NCBI GenBank assembly: GCA_025266875.1
Contig: JALLLT010000023.1
Span: 613,528-677,527, forward strand
Reading direction: 5' to 3'
Length of the DNA stretch: 64,000 nucleotides
From: Fennellomyces sp. T-0311
Taxonomy: Eukaryota > Mucoromycota > Mucoromycetes > Mucorales > Lichtheimiaceae
In this document: one piece after another, positions 1-11,245 of the stretch
Layout of the letters: every line of letters begins with the position of its first letter
Numbering within the stretch: the stretch's first letter is position 1
Notes under the pieces: model-generated
Seen by the model: the letters and a program-made list of their open reading frames with translations, nothing else
Database searches by the model: none
What the model was told of the DNA's origin: nothing
Made by a program: the position numbers and the translations under genes

Positions 1-380
1 TCAGTTCCGGTGGGTACACCGGTCGTCCGTACATGTCGTAGGTGATATGACTGTAGCGGCATTCAAGTTGGTACTCGCAGTAACCGTACGTCAGGTATCG
101 ATGGCACGGTGGTTTGTTCATTTGTTCCTGGATATATTCGCTCGGTTCTTTTTTTTTTTTCGTTTTGTTAGTGGAACCAACCACCGTTTCTCCAACCATT
201 ACCTTTGAACCAGTCGTAATGGAACTTTCGATTGGCTTGATGAACTGCACCGTTAATGTGCTTTTGTCGATTCGTGGCATTGTCAGGAAATGCGCATTGA
301 CAGAAATCGCAGTAGTCTATATGTAGTCCAATGAGGTTACGATTCACTTTTTTGATTGTAAACTCACACTTTTTAGGCAT
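1..380 (-). CDS. ZMAT5: U11/U12 snRNP 20 kDa protein homologue (ZMAT5-like), 3' part cut by window edge
   Basis: Predicted component of the U11/U12 di-snRNP of the minor (U12-type) spliceosome. I read three exons: 380-368, 316-203 and 147 to the window edge, joined across short introns (donors GTGAGT and GTAATG; the second intron has a CTAAC branch site). The joined protein starts MPKKYYCDFC. It has a U1-type C2H2 finger (C7, C10, H24, H30), then a short helix, then a CCCH finger (C57-x8-C66-x5-C72-x3-H76). This order and spacing is the known ZMAT5 layout, including the MxKxYYCDxC start. The C-terminus lies outside the window. The first exon codes only four residues, so a naive open-frame call would start wrongly upstream. 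Family assignment is confident; function is inferred from the family. Confidence 0.85.
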
Positions 381-831
381 AATCAAACTGGAAAAATAAA
401 GAGAGCTTTGTGTGACAACACTTTTCTTTCTGTTGGAATCATGCATAATGTCAAGTGCTCCTGGTTTATCGATTGCCATGGAAATCATCCACCACAACCA
501 CACGAATGTATGCATTCTGCTTTCGATACTCTGCACGTACCCCATACATGACCGGGTGTGCTATTACTCAAAGCAACGCCGAGCTTTGACGAACGAGATC
601 GATGACCACCGAATAATCATGGCCACCCCATGTATCCAAATAGCAGACACATACTTTTAACAGCCAGGCAACCCGTCTCTCACCGTCAACCATTATACCT
701 TGACCCTCTGTGTAACCGTGATCAAATATACCACTGCAGGTCGGCGATCAAAAGCGTGCAAAAGGCCTTTTTTGTATCGCATCACTTTTGGATCAAAAGG
801 GCATTTATTTTTAAGTAAAAAAAAAAGGCAT
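381..831. other. Intergenic, no gene seen
   Basis: This stretch separates two minus-strand genes and should hold the promoter of the U11/U12-20K gene and the 3' end of the peroxiredoxin gene. Short open frames on both strands show no recognisable domain and no splice-compatible extension. Confidence 0.5.
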
Positions 832-1585
832 TTAAAGCTTTGCCAGAACAGCCTCGGCACCTGAAACGGAAACGCCACGAGCCTCCTCAACACCAACATA
901 CGTGACCTTCAAGTCATCGACAATGATGGCGAAACGCTTGGAACGAATACCCATACCGCCCTTGGACAAATCCTGCGTCAATCCGAGAGCTTCGGAAAAC
1001 GTAGCACTGCCATCACCGGCCATAATGATCTTGTCCTTGACACCGCTGACCTTGCCGAAAGCGTTCATCACGAATCCATCAATGACCGACAAGCAAATGA
1101 TATCACTGACTCCCTTGGCATGCAATGCATCCGCTGCTTGCAAAAAGCCAGGAACGTGTTCCTCGGAACAAGTAGGCGTGAATGGACCTTTTTATGTCAT
1201 CCATGAGTCTTTTACTTTTTTTTTATGTGGCGACATGTCCTTACCTGGAATGGCAAAGATGATAACCTTCTGGCCCTTTAACTTTTCGTGGATTTTGTAT
1301 GGCAAAGGGCTAGAATGAAACGTTTAAAAAGCGGCTCTTTTCCATCGATACCATACTTACCGAGGACATGCCTGCAAGTCCTCGTTAGGGTCATAGGGAA
1401 CGTACTGCAAAGTACCATCGGGAATCTGGAGTATTTTTCTTAGTAAGCTTTTTCCTTTTTACCCCTCTTTTTTATTTGTCAAACGGTGTCAATGAATACG
1501 TACAGTGTCGCCAACTTTGATAGTCTTATTTTGAAAGAAAAAAATGAATGTCAAGCAAACGTGAACGGGCAAAAAGGCTTACCAT
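832..1585 (-). CDS. PMP20: Peroxisomal peroxiredoxin (Prx5/PMP20/Ahp1 type)
   Basis: Thiol peroxidase that reduces hydrogen peroxide and alkyl hydroperoxides. I read five exons: 1585-1583, 1524-1504, 1425-1361, 1309-1245 and 1187-832, giving 169 residues, the usual length for the family. The peroxidatic cysteine is C58 in the motif PFTPTCSEEHVPG; other family signatures are the N-terminal IKVGDTIPDG and the later SVIDGFVMNAFG. The last three residues are AKL, a PTS1-type peroxisomal import signal, which fits fungal PMP20. The first exon consists of the ATG alone, followed by a ~58-nt intron; the start is chosen because all phases then close to a 510-nt reading frame. Other cysteines (C28 and one in DIICLSV) could matter for resolution but I cannot assign one. 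Confidence 0.92.
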
Positions 1586-2070
1586 TTTTTTGGGTTTGGG
1601 GAAGAAAGTGTAAAGAGAAGAATTGCGCTATCCTCGAGTCAAATTTCATTTCAAGTGCTCGCTCGGGAAAACTCCGACCCAACACATTGATCATCACAAC
1701 CGCGTGTATATCCCTGCGGTCTACTCGGTCACTTGGCAACTGTCGATAGCAACGGCTGTTTCAATGACTATACATTTTACTCGATGCTATGGTAACCATG
1801 TCCAAATGGTAAGCAAGGAAACGTGTTATAACATTCGCGACCAAGTCGTACACGCACTTGACTTTTGCAACGCGTTCCACTTCCACATACGACACGACAA
1901 AACTCATGATCGACAGTTTCGTACGTGATATTCCATGCATCCTTGGGAAAGAAAAAAAGAGAAAAGACGAGCCTTGTTGACAGATGCTTGAGAAGCGGGA
2001 TTTCAAAGGGCCTCGAAAAAAAAAAAGAAAAAGGGAAGACCGTTCATTCTTGGCGGTGGTGTTGTGGCGA

Positions 2071-3632
2071 ATGGCAAGCAGGTTACTCTTCCAGGCACGA
2101 CCACTCTCGCATTGTCGGTCGTTGCGAACATGCGTACGATGGCAAACAACGGTTAGCAACGATTCTAAAAAACTAATTGCCCCACGCAATGGGTTACTGG
2201 ATCCGTTCTTTGAACAACAACCAAAGACGATTGGACAATACCCACGAAAAACAGCGCAAGACGTGGCGTCATTAAAGACTCCACCTACGCGTACTCGCAT
2301 GCTGAGTCGCGACTTTATCGACGATTGTCTATACAATCCCAACTATGGTTACTTTTCAAAGCAAGCCGTCATTTTTTCGCCAGAAATGGATTTCGACTTT
2401 ACCGAACTGAGAGACCATTTGGAATTCATGGATGTGTTGGCTCGCATGTACAAGGATATTGAAGGAGAGATTGATGAGGTGGATGAGGTCGCTCGGCAGG
2501 TCTGGCACACTCCTACAGAACTCTTCAAGGTACTCTCTCTCTCTTTTTTTTCGTGTTTTAACGAGGACTGGAAGATACTTACCAGTACATTAGCCCTGGT
2601 ATGGCTATGCCGTTGCCAAGTACATGGTATCCGAATACAAGCTTAATTTGTACCCACACAAGGATCTCATCATTTATGAAATGGGCGCCGGCAACGGCAC
2701 GCTCATGATGAATATTCTGGATTACATCCGCACATACGAGCCTTCGGTGTACAAGCGTACGCAATACAACATTATCGAGATTTCCGGCAAACTGGCTGAA
2801 CGACAATCGCAAAGTCAGGATGTGCGTGATGTAACGGAGCAACACACCTGCGTCAAAATCATCAACAAGAGTATTTTCGATTGGGATATCCATGTGCCCG
2901 ATGAGTGTTTCTTTTTGGGCATGGAAGTCATTGTACGTTTCTCCAAAAAACATAAGCGTGCCAACACACTCACGCTTTTCCGATTAGGATAACTTTGCGC
3001 ACGATGTGATTCGATACGACATGGAGACGCTGCAGCCCTACCAGGCATTGGTGAGCATCGATGACAAGGGAGACTACACGGAACTGTACGAACCGGTTGG
3101 CAACGACGCGTTAATTTCACGTTACTTGGCCACACGAAAGCAAACGCGATACAAAAGCCCCATCTTGTCGCGACAACTGTGGCACAAGTTCCTTCAACTG
3201 TTGCCCTTGGCACCCAACATGACGCAGCCCGAGTTCATCCCAACCAAGCTGTTTTTGTTCTTGGAGACGTTGAAAAAGCACTTTCCCCACCATCGATTGA
3301 TCCTTTCGGACTTTTCGGAACTGCCTGATGCCGTTGAGGGTGTGGATGGTCCGGTTGTTCAGACGCGGTATAGAGGAACCATGGTCCCATGCTCCACGTA
3401 CATGGTCCAACCCGGCTGGTTCGATATCTTTTTTCCGACAAACTTTGAAGTGCTGAGGGAAATGTACTTGTTGGTGTGTCGCGGGACCCGGGCAGGAAGT
3501 GACAAGAGCGTCAAGGTGCTCACGCATCGCGACTTTTGCGAACGATACGGCGATATAGAGCGCACCACCACGCGAAGTGGAGAGAATCCCATGCTGATGT
3601 ACTACGAAAACATGAAATTCTTGATCTCGTAA
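2071..3632 (+). CDS. Mitochondrial SAM-dependent methyltransferase, DUF185/NDUFAF7-like family
   Basis: Three exons (2071-2529, 2594-2932, 2988-3632) give 480 residues. The start at MASRLLFQARP opens a basic, hydroxylated, acid-free leader typical of mitochondrial import; the open frame runs further upstream, but that part is a lysine-rich translation of non-coding sequence. A glycine-rich SAM-binding motif sits at residues 182-189 (EMGAGNGT), preceded by the family-typical YGYF...PWYGYAVAKY region and followed by GMEVIDNFAHD. NDUFAF7 methylates NDUFS2 during complex I assembly. Fungi also have a second DUF185 group of unknown substrate, and the C-terminal half (FFPTNFEVLREMY) may place this protein there. 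Family is confident, exact orthology is not. The stop is only 128 bp before the next start. Confidence 0.85.
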
Positions 3633-3760
3633 CGGACTATTTTCTCTCTCTTTCTCTCTCTCTCTCTTTCTCTCCTTCTTTCTTCTTTCCAACTGTATTT
3701 ATCCTCTGCATATATGATGTAATTTGCTTCTTTTTTTCCACTCGTTTGAATAGTAACCGA
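3633..3760. repeat. CT-rich microsatellite in a 128-bp intergenic spacer
   Basis: Between roughly 3641 and 3688 the plus strand is almost pure pyrimidine with CTCTCT runs. It lies between the stop of the methyltransferase gene and the ATG of the PI4-kinase gene, so it is probably part of a pyrimidine-rich core promoter or leader of the latter. Confidence 0.7.
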
Positions 3761-6700
3761 ATGACTAGTTTGACATGCGGAAGCTTACATGGTCGCATTC
3801 TTCAAAGTTTGTCCAATGTCCTTGCTGATTCGCGATCAGCCGCGGCAGACAACGAGATTGAGCTACTGCTCGCATCATGTCCTTCCGTACCAATGCACAG
3901 CGGCTTCGGTATATTTACACGGGAAGACGCGCCGGAGACCACAGTGGGCACCATGGTATAATTGAGTGCACACCTTTTTCAGAAACAATTGCATAATTAT
4001 TGTGAAACTTAGACGATTCGCGATTTGGAATCGCTCCGAGCGCTCGTCAATTTCGCCTGCACTGCCTCGGAACTGGATCCACAAATCATCGTCCGTTTGA
4101 TCGCTTACATTCGCTATCTACCCGTATTCCAATGGCAAGAACCACCATTCAGCCTGTCTCCTCTGCCCGCTTTGGTGGATACCGCAACATACACCCTGGC
4201 CTCGGGTCTGTTGGAATTGGCATACAAGAACCCGGTAATGGAAGAAAACATCAATGCAGTGCTATGGGCTTTGGCTGAAACGATCACTGAGCTTATCCTT
4301 CAACACGATGGTAAACGCCAACTAAATCCATATGCACTTTGTTTGGTCTAACGCACAAGAGAAAGTCGACTATACCATCTCATTCGCGCTACCTGCGTTT
4401 GCTGGACTACTTCGAGCCTATCAACTCTCCCGCTACATCTTCAGACCAGACCAGTTCATGTCCGTATGGATCAGTTCGCATGACCTGATCAACGACAATG
4501 TACTGGACGCCGTGCGCAAGTCCATCTCGGCCTGTCTGGAGAGCGACACGGCGGACATGGCGAGCAGACACATCCTGAGCAATTACTGGAACGCGCGTAT
4601 GCCGTTAAGCAGCAATCGAATGATTTGCGACTTGCTGATTATCTGGCGGAACTGTTTGGCACGCATCGTATCCAACTGCGGCGCGACCACGGGTCCGCAA
4701 GAAGATCGGTTTTGTCCCGATTACGCAGACATGTATCTGACCACTAGAATCAAGGAGCCTTGGACGAAACTCATGGAAAGGACGCAACATGATACGCCGC
4801 CAGAGGAACTGAGCAGGGAATTGGTTCAGAAATTGAATGGTACCTATGTCATGAGCTTGGGCTATTATGTCGATGCGAAGGATTATCTTCAAGAGCATGG
4901 AGTGCAAGGAAAAGATGGCTATATGCGAGAGATCATGGGGCTTGGTTTGGTAAGCTTTTCGAGCCACTCATCGTCGCATGGATATCGTTCGCTAATGGTA
5001 CATTGTTTATAGCACGTGGCTGCATTGGCTTCGGTATATCTTCATCAAGTGGATGATGTCCTTATCAAGTATATCAACGAGAGCTTGTTTGATCACACAC
5101 TGAGTCGCAATCGGGATCATCCTTGGATTTGCGTTGCTGCTCTGGATGCAGCTGCGTTGATTGCAATCAAGTAGGTCCATTGATAAACAAAGATCAACAA
5201 GTACTTCTTTCTTAGTCGAGGTACCGTAGCTTCCCCCAAAAGACAGGCGCTATGATCAATATCATTAGCCATTTTCTGGCCACATCCAACTTGACATTCC
5301 TCGAACTGCCCTTCTGCAGTGGCCAACCCAAAGAGAAACGAACCATTCGACAATTTGCGATTGTCCGCCTTGCTCAGTGTGTTCAGGTAAATATCCTTAT
5401 TTTTTTATCCTGCTTATCTATAAAAAGGTTCTTATCGGTGTGGAAGTAGTCCAGACCACCGTCCCAGCGATCCCAAGCAGCGATATCTACACTTTATGCC
5501 TTGCTGAATGAAATTACCCAATATGACGACGAGCGTGAACAGAATCACGAAGCAATGGAGATCAAGCGTGAACGACAACGACAGCAGATGGCCGCTATTA
5601 TAGGTATCGCCGTCCATCTGCGAGATGACGAAGTATGGCCGATCCATCAGTCGGACCCGCTGCTTTTTTGTTTAACAGTTGCATATAGATATCTGCCCAG
5701 GCTTTCTCCATGGTTCTGCTGAGACGAAACTTGCTGTCAGCCGCGGTGGCATCGCCTGTCATGACTGAACTTGTTGAGATGGCATTGATTAGCCCACCTC
5801 AAGTATTCAACGATATCATCAACCTGTTTTCCATCCTGAATCGTGAATCGCTGACGGGAAAGGGCAACGAATACAACGAAAAAGTGTTTAGCTCGGTAAC
5901 GCTGGTTTATCAATGTCATCAATGTCAAAACTAAATATTAAAATAGGTATTGCAATCACAACTCGACCTTGCCAGAGGAATCCACCACCGTCCAGAATTC
6001 TACGAATCCTACCTCTGCAACATCCTCACCTTGTTCGTCGACAACGGAATCCTTATCCAACACATGATCAACAAACAATCCAAAGATAACAAGAAAGAAA
6101 GTGAAGAAGATGCCATGGCACTCAAAGCAAGATTGGGCCGACTGCTACCTGTCCTGCAAGCATTACTCGAGCACGAAGATTTTAAACCTCATTTGAGTCC
6201 AAGCGAGGAACTCGTCACTTTGTTCCGCAACACATGGCTCCAATGCGTGTTCTTCGGCTTTACCGTCAACTCCATGTGGGAATGGCGAGATGCAATGCAG
6301 GTCATTGCCAGTAAATCACCTGCACTCATGATTGAAACGGATACGGATCATTTGGAAACTGATTTGGAGTACAATTCGGTATTGAGTGCAGGTGGTGTTT
6401 CGCAATCTGCCGCCAACAGCATGCGTCAACGGCTGCAAGCCGTCCTTATTGGCAACTTGTATGATATCAAAGGATTTTCGTTTGCTCAGGTCGTGTTTAC
6501 GCTCAGCATATACCATGTGGAGACAATGCGAGGTCATATGGGCGACTGCAGCTATATCTTGCGATACTTTATGAGTGATGCCGTCAGCAGTAATACGCCG
6601 TTGGATCGCTGTTTGCAAAGTATCACGAATACGGTCGTGGATTACTTTATTCGAGACGCTTCGCAAAAGGCGTCGATGCAATCGTTGGAACGTGGGCTTT

Positions 6701-9700
6701 ATGAACAGATGAGCGAGCTGTTAAAGTTGTGCTGTCATCGATTGAGCCGTGTTCATGTGGCTGCTCTCACAATAAGTAACAAACTCGTCAATACGTTTCC
6801 GCAGATATTTGCTGAGAAGTCATTGATCACTTTGTTACTTGAACTTGTTCAGTTGACGTGGCTCAGTTGCGAAGCTGAATATCGAGATGAGGTACGATGG
6901 TGTTGGCTATTGAGGACGGGAGAGCAAAAGGACTGAATGTTTTCTGTAACAAGTATACACCAGTATTTCGCTTTACATCGGCACGCGCTAGAGTCACGCT
7001 TGAATTGGGTGACTCGTATGTGTATCGAAAACAAGTGTGTACCAGTCTTTACGACCACGCCAAGCGATGGTTGCAATTGTCGATGGATCTTGCACCACTT
7101 GAAGTCACGGGTCTGCTCCAAGACTACCTGGCCGAATTTGACCGGTTCGAGCCGGATGCACCGATTGATGTGGTTCATTTGGGACGATCATTGGCATTGG
7201 ATATTGGGAAAGCTGCTGCAAAGAACCAGCTTTCCGTAGGTTCGTACTCCCATCACTTACCTAACCAATTGATCCGCTTACTTATTCCGGTAAAGATTTC
7301 GTTCCAAGGGTACCTGGCGTAGAACCTGACGACGCTTCAGATTTCGTATACGGATTTACTTCGCGACGATACTATACCGGTGAAATCAATGGAATGAGCT
7401 ATATCGCGGCATTGGATCGAAACGAAGGTATGCAAATACCGCTGGACAACGCAGATATGAGAATGCTGAATACTACGATTACAAAGACAAGTTGCCAGGC
7501 CTAGATTCTCACAGCATCTGCGATGAGAACCAGGAACCGTTTCAGTTTGCGGTGTTGCAAGAAATGTTTGAAGATGCCAAGAACAATAGGTCGATATCGA
7601 CCAAGCGACTCAGTCGTGTGATGCTTCGGACAGCCGCAGCTATCGTCTCATTGAAAAAGGTATGTGTCTATACACATAGTGCCAACGAAGGGTTTTCACT
7701 GATGACTTGATAGGTGCATCCAGATCTTGTGAGCTACCTCGTCCGAATTCCCGTGCGGATATTCACGCCCGAATCCATCGAGATAGCGACGGGTGTCTGG
7801 AACTGGGTTTTGGTTGAACGTCCTGACGTTGAAAAGCGACTGATGGTTGAAATGCTTGGTATGTGGCGATGGGCTCACAGACACCGCAAAGGTTTATTTT
7901 CTCCCAGATTCAGGTACCAATGCATCATCGCACTATGTCTTTATTTACTAATATCCAATATAGCTTCAAGGATCCATTTGAGAACAATATGACGTACAAG
8001 CCATCGGACCGACCTGCTCGACAAAAGACGCAGCAAGAAGCTGGCGCACTTTTTGCTCCTCATATCAAATGGATCACTTTTCTTCAAAGTCGGCTGAATG
8101 CCATCCGTCATCACGACAAGTACCTTGTTGGACTCTTCATGCATCTTTTGGAAGAAACATTTCGAAACTCTCGATTGATCAGGTGATATTTGTAACTTGA
8201 AAAAAATGATGGCGCTGATTTGCTTATGCATATGTTTAGCTCGCATTCATTGTCGCGACAGCCCCGGTTCCATTTGATTCTGCTTGGATTGAGAATTCTT
8301 CAAACGTTTCGTATGGAAGCTGTGGCCGAGCACAAGTTTCGTACACTCGTTTATGAGTCTGCATTCTGTTGGTTTTCCATGGCACCAGTGTGAGTGTAAC
8401 CACTGCTTTCTTCGTCACAAAACTGCATGGAATTCATAAGGGATATATATCCATATATTAGGTGGCACTATGGATCACGAAAGAGTCGCATACTCCAGGA
8501 ATACAAACTGCTGTCAACTGTATATCATGCAGTATCGCGCGACACTCCTCAATTAGGCCACATACTTACAAGTTCACCACTACGTTCATCGACTTCCGAA
8601 ATCGGCGCAGGCTTGTACAAATTTGTGAATGGTAAGTGACCCCAAGCAGACGAGACAGTGCATACTGATGAAATAATAGACAAGACCAAAGATGATATTG
8701 TTGGACAACATATTTTCAAACGAAAGCTCCTGTTACTCTTCCTCGAAAGTGAGCTTTCGCGTCTCTCGGTTTGGTGTAACCCATTGAACGATATGGGCCA
8801 TGGCCATCCGCCGACATTTGTTGGCACTGTCGAAAAATCGTTAACCACCGATGCAAGTTGATAAACGCTGCTTGTTCAGGCAATCGAAAGACTTATGTGT
8901 TTATGCATGTAGGATATGTGGAAGAGTCTTATACGATTTGCATGGGAAGTGTCTCCCAAACTGGTCATCCAATTGAACAGACGATTCACTCAACCGATTG
9001 TCTACAAAGAACTGCATCAGCTCATCGCAAACAACACGCGTGACGCGGTGGATATTCCTGAAGCACTGGTTTTGTTGCTAGGTGATGGGCTTCAACCTGA
9101 TGCCAAGCTTGATTTAACGGTCAGTAAACGCTGCAAGTCTCAAGGACGTTAAAAAAAGGCTAACCATTCCACACAGTACCTGCAATATTGGATACCTGTT
9201 TGCCCAATCACGGCAACAAACTACTTTTTGCCCGCATTCAAGGACCATCCATCCATCTTGCAATACGCGATGCGTTCACTCGAGTACTATCCCGTGGATC
9301 TGGTATTTTTCTACGTTCCGCAAATTGTCCAAGCACTGCGATACGACGATTACGGATACGTGGAAAAGTATATTATGGAAGCGGGCCAGGAGTCTCAGCT
9401 GTTTGCGCATCAGATTATTTGGAATATGCAAGCGAATTACTATTTGGATGCGGACAAGGGGTGTGAGAAGGTAAGTACCGTGAGAGAGAGCCCAAAGAAA
9501 GGAAATGCGCTGAACAAGTGCATTGTTAGCCGGACCCACTTAAGCCAACGCTGGAACGTATTGTCAAACAGCTCGTGGACTCGTTTACAGGAAAGGATCG
9601 CGAGTTTTATGAACGCGAATTCAAGTTTTTCAACAACGTCACTGCAATCTCGGGCTATCTCAAAGAGTATATCAAGTATGGTCAAAATGAAAAGAAACCA

Positions 9701-10887
9701 AAGCAAAAGGTTGGAATGGAATTTGCGTCATTTATCGATCTAACATAACCTTTTCAGCAACGACTGGATGAAGAGATGGCCAAGATTGAGGTAGAACCAG
9801 GCGTGTATCTTCCAAGTAATCCAGATGGTGAGCTGGTAGATATCGATCGCAAATCCGGAAAACCACTTCAAAGTCATGCCAAGGTATTTCTTTTTTTTTA
9901 AAAAAAAAAAAAAGATACCATTACGCATGGCAATAACATTTTCCATAGGCGCCCTTTATGGCCACGTTTGAAATTAAAAAAGACGATCAAGATGTTCGTC
10001 TGAGCGCGATTTTCAAAGTGGGCGACGATTGTCGACAAGATGTATTGGCGCTTCAACTGATTGCCGTGTTCAAAAACATCTTTACATCCGTTGGACTTGA
10101 TTTGTATCTGTATCCATACCGCGTAGTTGCCACCGCACCAGGCCAGGGTGTCATTGACGTGATTACTAATGCCATTTCTCGTGATCAACTGGGGCGCGAA
10201 AAGGTCAACAGCATGTACGATTACTTTGTGGCCAAGTATGGTGGTCCTGATGCCATCCGGTTTCAAGAAGCAAGAACAAACTTTGTTCAGAGTTTGGCGG
10301 CTTATTCGGTTCTTTCGTATATACTCCAATTCAAAGATCGGCACAACGGCAATATCATGCTGGATGACGATGGTCATATCCTTCACATTGGTACTGCAAC
10401 TGTTCTCGTTCAAAAGGTGGTCAATGTGCTCATGATTTATGTTAGATTTCGGATTCATCTTTGATATTGCACCGGGCGGAATCACTTTTGAAAGTTCACC
10501 GTTTAAGCTCACGACGGAGATGATTCAGGTACGCATATACGGTGATTACGTAAAGTAAGCTTACCCTTTTTTTTCAATTTTTAGGTGATGGGAGGAGGTG
10601 CAGACGAACAAGCATTTCGACAATTTTCAGAACTTGTAGTGAAGGCATACTTGGCCAGTCGGCCTTATGCAGACCAAATTTGCGAGATAGTCAGACTCAT
10701 GCTGGAGTCGGGCTTACCCTGCTTCAAGGAAGGCACCCTTCGACGGCTCAGAACACGCTTTCAATTGGACAAGTCTGAAAGAATCGCAGCTAATTTTATC
10801 ATGATGCGAATCCGAGATTCGTTCGAAAACCAACGCACAGTCATGTACGATTACTTTCAGAAACTGACAAACGGTATCCCGTACTAG
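3761..10887 (+). CDS. STT4: Phosphatidylinositol 4-kinase alpha (Stt4 type)
   Basis: Makes PtdIns4P at the plasma membrane. I read 23 exons that close in phase to 5880 nt (1959 residues; yeast Stt4 has 1900): 3761-3955, 4013-4310, 4360-4949, 5013-5170, 5221-5386, 5450-5632, 5689-5895, 5947-6891, 6954-7239, 7296-7427, 7487-7659, 7714-7913, 7964-8182, 8240-8389, 8462-8631, 8680-8852, 8913-9119, 9177-9470, 9530-9709, 9758-9883, 9949-10390, 10446-10528, 10585-10887. The long N-terminal part is the helical solenoid and accessory PIK region. The catalytic part shows [12 protein letters not shown] (about 1709), the catalytic loop [11 protein letters not shown] (about 1812-1822) and the metal-binding DFGF split by an intron (about 1832). 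The C-terminus is the usual [28 protein letters not shown] type. The intron at 8853-8912 begins GCAAGT (GC-AG class). The exon 9/10 donor (GTTCGT at 7240) is the least certain junction. AATAAA lies near 10900. Confidence 0.95.
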
Positions 10888-11245
10888 TGCGTTAGCCTAA
10901 ATAAAATATGACCGTGCACTATATAGTATCCATTCGCGTGGTAGCACGCCGTGTAACGACGGTTGCATGGTTTCCCGATTGCGTAGAATGACACACCCAC
11001 TCGCTTGCAACAACGAAATATTGGTTTGCCAAGCATATAAATGTTTGCGCGACGGTTCTACCATGGAAATAGCTATCGCTAATTTGTCCAGTTGAATTGA
11101 TTAATATTCTTGTGCGAAAATCTCAAAGGAAAAAAAAATACAAGCGAATCTATTTTTTCTACAGCATTTTTTTCTTTCCGCTTTAAAATAATTTCTTTCC
11201 TTTCTCCTACTTTTTTTTATTCTTTATCTATACATTTTACATATA
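10888..11245. other. Intergenic, 3' end of STT4 and promoter of the coiled-coil gene
   Basis: Holds a polyadenylation-type AATAAA just after the STT4 stop and, near 11110-11240, A-rich then pyrimidine-rich tracts (TTTCTTTCCTTTCTCC) typical of a fungal promoter or leader. No additional gene is seen. Confidence 0.5.

Noticed and set aside
3117..3692. 191-residue minus-strand open frame
   Set aside because: It is the antisense shadow of the methyltransferase exon plus the CT repeat.
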